Shown here: piece by piece, positions 30,093 through 33,466 of the stretch | How positions within the stretch are numbered: position 1 is the stretch's first letter | Layout of the letters: each line of letters starts with the position of its first letter | From: Candidatus Adiutrix sp. | Lineage (GTDB): Bacteria > Desulfobacterota > Desulfarculia > Adiutricales > Adiutricaceae | Assembly: GCA_031263565.1 (NCBI GenBank) | Contig: JAISFR010000007.1 | Span: forward strand, 1 to 33,466 | Length of the DNA: 33,466 nt | Direction: 5' to 3' | Notes under the pieces: model-generated | The model's database searches: none | The model's input: only the letters and a program-made list of their open reading frames with translations | Told to the model about the DNA's origin: nothing | Made by a program: the position numbers and the translations under genes

Positions 30093-30695
30093 ATGATCAT
30101 CAACATCAATCCCGACAATCCCCAGGGGCGGCTCATCGCCCGGGTGGCCGATATATTGCGAGACGGCGGGCTGGTCATCTATCCCACCGACACCCAGTAC
30201 GGTCTGGGCTGTGATCTGACCAACAAGAAAGCCATTGAAAAGGTCTACCGGCTCAAGCAGCGCAGCCAGAAAAGCCCCTTCAGCTTCGTCTGCGCCGACC
30301 TGACCGGCATCGCCCAATACGCCAAGGTCTCCAATTTCGCCTACCGCACCATGCGCCGGCTGCTGCCGGGCCCCTATACCTTTATTCTCAACGGCACCAG
30401 GCTGGTGCCCCAACTGATGCTGACCAAAAGGCACGAGTGCGGCATCCGGGTGCCGGCCCACCCCATCGCCCTGAGCCTGGTGGGCGGGCTGGGGCGCCCG
30501 ATCATCAACACTTCGGCCGTCCTGGAAGGGCAGCCGGCGCCCACCGATCCGGCGGCTTTGGCCGATCTTTTCAAAAATCAGGTGGAGGCCGTCATCGACG
30601 GCGGCCCGGTGGCCGGGCAGCCGTCCACCATCATCTCCCTGATCGATGACGAGCCGGAGGTGCTGCGCGCGGGCCTGGGCCCCTGGCCGGTCTGA
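30093..30695 (+). CDS. YciO/Sua5 family protein (threonylcarbamoyladenylate synthase type)
   Basis: A 200-residue protein of the YrdC-like fold. The nucleotide-binding region is YPTDTQYGLGCDL (about 31-43), followed by VYRLKQRSQKSPFSFVCADL, then LPGPYTFILNGTRLVP and GIRVPAHPIALSLV. PIINTSAVLEGQPAPT and the PSTIISL end are typical of the YciO group. TsaC/Sua5 enzymes make the threonylcarbamoyl-AMP used for t6A tRNA modification. YciO members are close paralogues whose exact role is less clear, so I do not name it tsaC. The ribosome site is weak. A perfect 16-bp hairpin lies just after the stop. Confidence 0.82.
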   Translation: MIININPDNPQGRLIARVADILRDGGLVIYPTDTQYGLGCDLTNKKAIEKVYRLKQRSQKSPFSFVCADLTGIAQYAKVSNFAYRTMRRLLPGPYTFILNGTRLVPQLMLTKRHECGIRVPAHPIALSLVGGLGRPIINTSAVLEGQPAPTDPAALADLFKNQVEAVIDGGPVAGQPSTIISLIDDEPEVLRAGLGPWPV

Positions 30696-30708
30696 GGGCG
30701 GACGAAAG

Positions 30709-30743
30709 GGCTGCTTAAATCCGCCCGGCGGATTTAAGCAGCC
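30709..30743. terminator. Perfect long hairpin after the YciO gene
   Basis: GGCTGCTTAAATCCG (30709-30723) and its exact complement (30729-30743) form a stem of 15-16 bp with a tiny loop, 14 bases after the stop codon. No T-run follows, so it may act as a factor-assisted terminator or an mRNA-protecting structure. Confidence 0.5.
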
Positions 30744-30811
30744 GGCTATCTGGGGACTTTCAACGAAAAAGGCCATCGCCCCGGCGGTCTATGGCTGGAA
30801 AGGAAAACAAG

Positions 30812-31375
30812 ATGAAGCGGTTTTTTCACGGGCTCTTCAGCGCGGTCTTTCTGACCGTAACTGTTCTGGCCGCCGGCGGCTGCGCCGAATGGTCCGGCTT
30901 TGGCCGTCAGGAAGAGAGCCGGCGTTCCCCGTCCCGACCCGCCCGGCCACAGCCCAAAGCTCAGGCCGCGGCCCAGCCGGTGAAGGCGGCCACCCCCGGC
31001 CGGCCGACCGTCGTGGCTCACAGTTATATTCCCAGTTGGCCGGGCGACGACCCGGGTCAGCGCCCCGCGCCCCGCCGCCAGGAATCTGAAACCCCGGTCC
31101 GGCCGGACCGGCCGGCCCAGCCCGAATGGACCGGTTCCACCGGGCGCGAAACCCCGGCGGCCGAGCCCGCGCCGGCCGAGGACCAGCCGTCGCTCAGCGG
31201 CACCCTGGAAATCGCCCCCCGGACTGTCGCCGCCGTTCCGGCTCCGCGGCCCGCCCCGGCCCCGGCCACCCGCCCCGCCGTCCGGACTAATTTAAGCACG
31301 CCCCCGCTGCCGCCCAATGTCGCGCCCCTGAAGCCGCCGGAGCCGGCCGCGGAAAATTCCGCCACCCCGGAATAG
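30812..31375 (+). CDS. Pro/Ala-rich lipoprotein, function unknown
   Basis: A 187-residue lipoprotein. Signal peptide FFHGLFSAVFLTVTVLAAGG ends in the lipobox AAGGC with lipidation at about Cys24. The mature part has little structure: runs rich in Pro, Ala and Arg (PAPRPAPAPATRPAV), with the more complex segment GRPTVVAHSYIPSWPGDDPG in the middle. It is probably an extended linker anchored in a membrane. The frame is open to 30791, but AAAGGA precedes the ATG at 30812 at good distance. It is followed 45 bases later by a second lipoprotein of similar low complexity, suggesting a pair. No domain is recognised. Confidence 0.6.
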   Translation: MKRFFHGLFSAVFLTVTVLAAGGCAEWSGFGRQEESRRSPSRPARPQPKAQAAAQPVKAATPGRPTVVAHSYIPSWPGDDPGQRPAPRRQESETPVRPDRPAQPEWTGSTGRETPAAEPAPAEDQPSLSGTLEIAPRTVAAVPAPRPAPAPATRPAVRTNLSTPPLPPNVAPLKPPEPAAENSATPE

Positions 31376-31420
31376 CGGCCTGGGAAAATTCAGACGATCG
31401 GCGGAAAGAGGGAGACGGAG

Positions 31421-31948
31421 ATGACCCGTTCGGTTTTTGCTTATCTTCCGGCCCTGGCCCTGGGAGTGATTCTGGCCGGCGGCTGTTACGCCCGGCCTTA
31501 TCGCCCCGGCGGCGATTATTTGTATAACGACGCCTATTATTATCATTACAGTGATTATTATCGCGATCATTACCATGATTATTATCGCGGCCGCCATGAC
31601 CGGCCGGCCCCGCCGCGCCGGCGGCCGCCGGGCCCGCCGCCGGCTTTTGAGCGGCCGCCGGGCCAGGTTCAGCGGCCCGGACCCGGGGGGCCGCCCCGGG
31701 CCAAAGCCGCGCCCCCGCCCCAGGTCCGCCCCGGGCGGTCTGAAGTCGCCCCTCCGGAAGGCCGCCGCTCCCAGAGACCCAACCCCGCTCCGCCCCGACC
31801 GGAGGCCCGGCCGGAACAGCGGCGGGAAAGCCCGCCCCGGGTCCGGCCCCCCAGAGCGGCAAGCCCCGGGCAGTCGGTTCCCCGGCCCAGGCTGGAGGCC
31901 CCGGTTGGGCTTCATCAGGAATCCCGGGGGCGGCCGCGGCGCAACTGA
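31421..31948 (+). CDS. Tyr/His-rich then Pro/Arg-rich lipoprotein, function unknown
   Basis: A 175-residue lipoprotein. The signal peptide (VFAYLPALALGVILAGGC) has a clear lipobox and Cys22. Residues 32-60 are strikingly rich in Tyr, Asp and His (YNDAYYYHYSDYYRDHYHDY) in a near 4-residue rhythm. The rest is Pro/Arg/Gly-rich and basic (for example RPAPPRRRPPGPPPAFERPP). The first part could bind metal ions through His, Asp and Tyr; the basic part may lie along acidic polymers such as LPS or nucleic acid. Both ideas are inference. GGAGACGGAG gives a good ribosome site. serS follows 67 bases later. The AT-rich codons for the Tyr run (TAT/GAT/CAT) stand out in GC-rich surroundings. Confidence 0.62.
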   Translation: MTRSVFAYLPALALGVILAGGCYARPYRPGGDYLYNDAYYYHYSDYYRDHYHDYYRGRHDRPAPPRRRPPGPPPAFERPPGQVQRPGPGGPPRAKAAPPPQVRPGRSEVAPPEGRRSQRPNPAPPRPEARPEQRRESPPRVRPPRAASPGQSVPRPRLEAPVGLHQESRGRPRRN

Positions 31949-31961
31949 AGGGAATCTCTGA

Positions 31962-33296
<1,335 letters not shown>

Positions 33297-33366
33297 CGGC
33301 CGCGCCTTCCTGACCCCTGCGGCCGATTACCCACCCTGCGCTATCCCCGACTTCTGACTTTCCCCG

Positions 33367-33415
33367 GACCCGCCGCGAGGCGGGTCGTTGCCCGATAAAA
33401 ACTAATTTTTTAGTT
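33367..33415. terminator. Paired hairpins after serS
   Basis: The first hairpin is GACCCGCC (33367-33374) with GGCGGGTC (33379-33386), a GCGA loop. The second is AACTAA (33400-33405) with TTAGTT (33410-33415), which includes a T-run. Together they look like a terminator for serS and possibly for a gene on the other side. Confidence 0.5.
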
Positions 33416-33435
33416 ATTAATCCGGACCAATAGCC

Positions 33436-33441
33436 TATAAT
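33436..33441 (+). promoter_or_regulatory. Possible -10 box of a gene beyond the window
   Basis: A perfect TATAAT is present in the AT-rich end of the window. No good -35 box is seen 16-18 bases upstream. The downstream gene is outside the window. Confidence 0.3.
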
Positions 33442-33466
33442 AAACGATATGTAAACCTGGCCGCCC

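Overview
This window is GC-rich chromosomal DNA from a flagellated Gram-negative bacterium. It carries lpxC (outer-membrane lipid A), lipoproteins with lipoboxes, a fliF-fliG-fliH-fliI cluster, flhF, a cheY-cheA pair and sigma-54-type promoters. This mix and the protein style suggest a deltaproteobacterium in the broad sense (Desulfobacterota). That placement is an inference; no rRNA gene is present to confirm it.

Layout. Positions 1-1860 are a scrap zone: a decayed toxin gene before an intact antitoxin, a minus-strand remnant with an in-frame stop, and a headless membrane protein resembling SLOG-SLATT effectors. Positions 1865-3250 form an AT-rich islet with two convergent genes, an uncharacterised protein and a DUF488 protein. 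From 3397 normal housekeeping content resumes: a Gate-domain membrane protein, miaB, a large EndoQ-UvrD fusion, an acidic protein with 11-residue repeats, a small secreted protein and a GntR/UTRA regulator. Positions 11527-15766 hold cheY, cheA and a secreted 5'-nucleotidase-like enzyme. A small unknown gene, cstA behind a leader with competing hairpins, and lpxC follow. Positions 19385-25148 are the flagellar MS-ring/switch/export operon under a likely sigma-54 promoter. The rest holds a small membrane protein, gpmI, an NlpC/P60 lipoprotein, nadK (opposite strand, TTG start), flhF, a YciO/Sua5 protein, two low-complexity lipoproteins and serS.

How the genes work together. FliF, FliG, FliH and FliI form the basal-body ring, switch and export ATPase. 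FlhF would place the flagellum, and CheA/CheY would steer it or run a related signalling pathway. MiaB, the YciO protein and SerS serve translation. GpmI and NadK serve central metabolism, and CstA and the nucleotidase suggest scavenging of peptides or pyruvate and nucleotides.

The most unusual points are the AT-rich DUF488 islet, the EndoQ-helicase fusion, a tandemly copied terminator with a paired A-T to G-C change behind the NlpC/P60 gene, the competing hairpins before cstA, and a 29-nt interspersed repeat. No tRNA, rRNA, CRISPR array or complete insertion sequence was seen.
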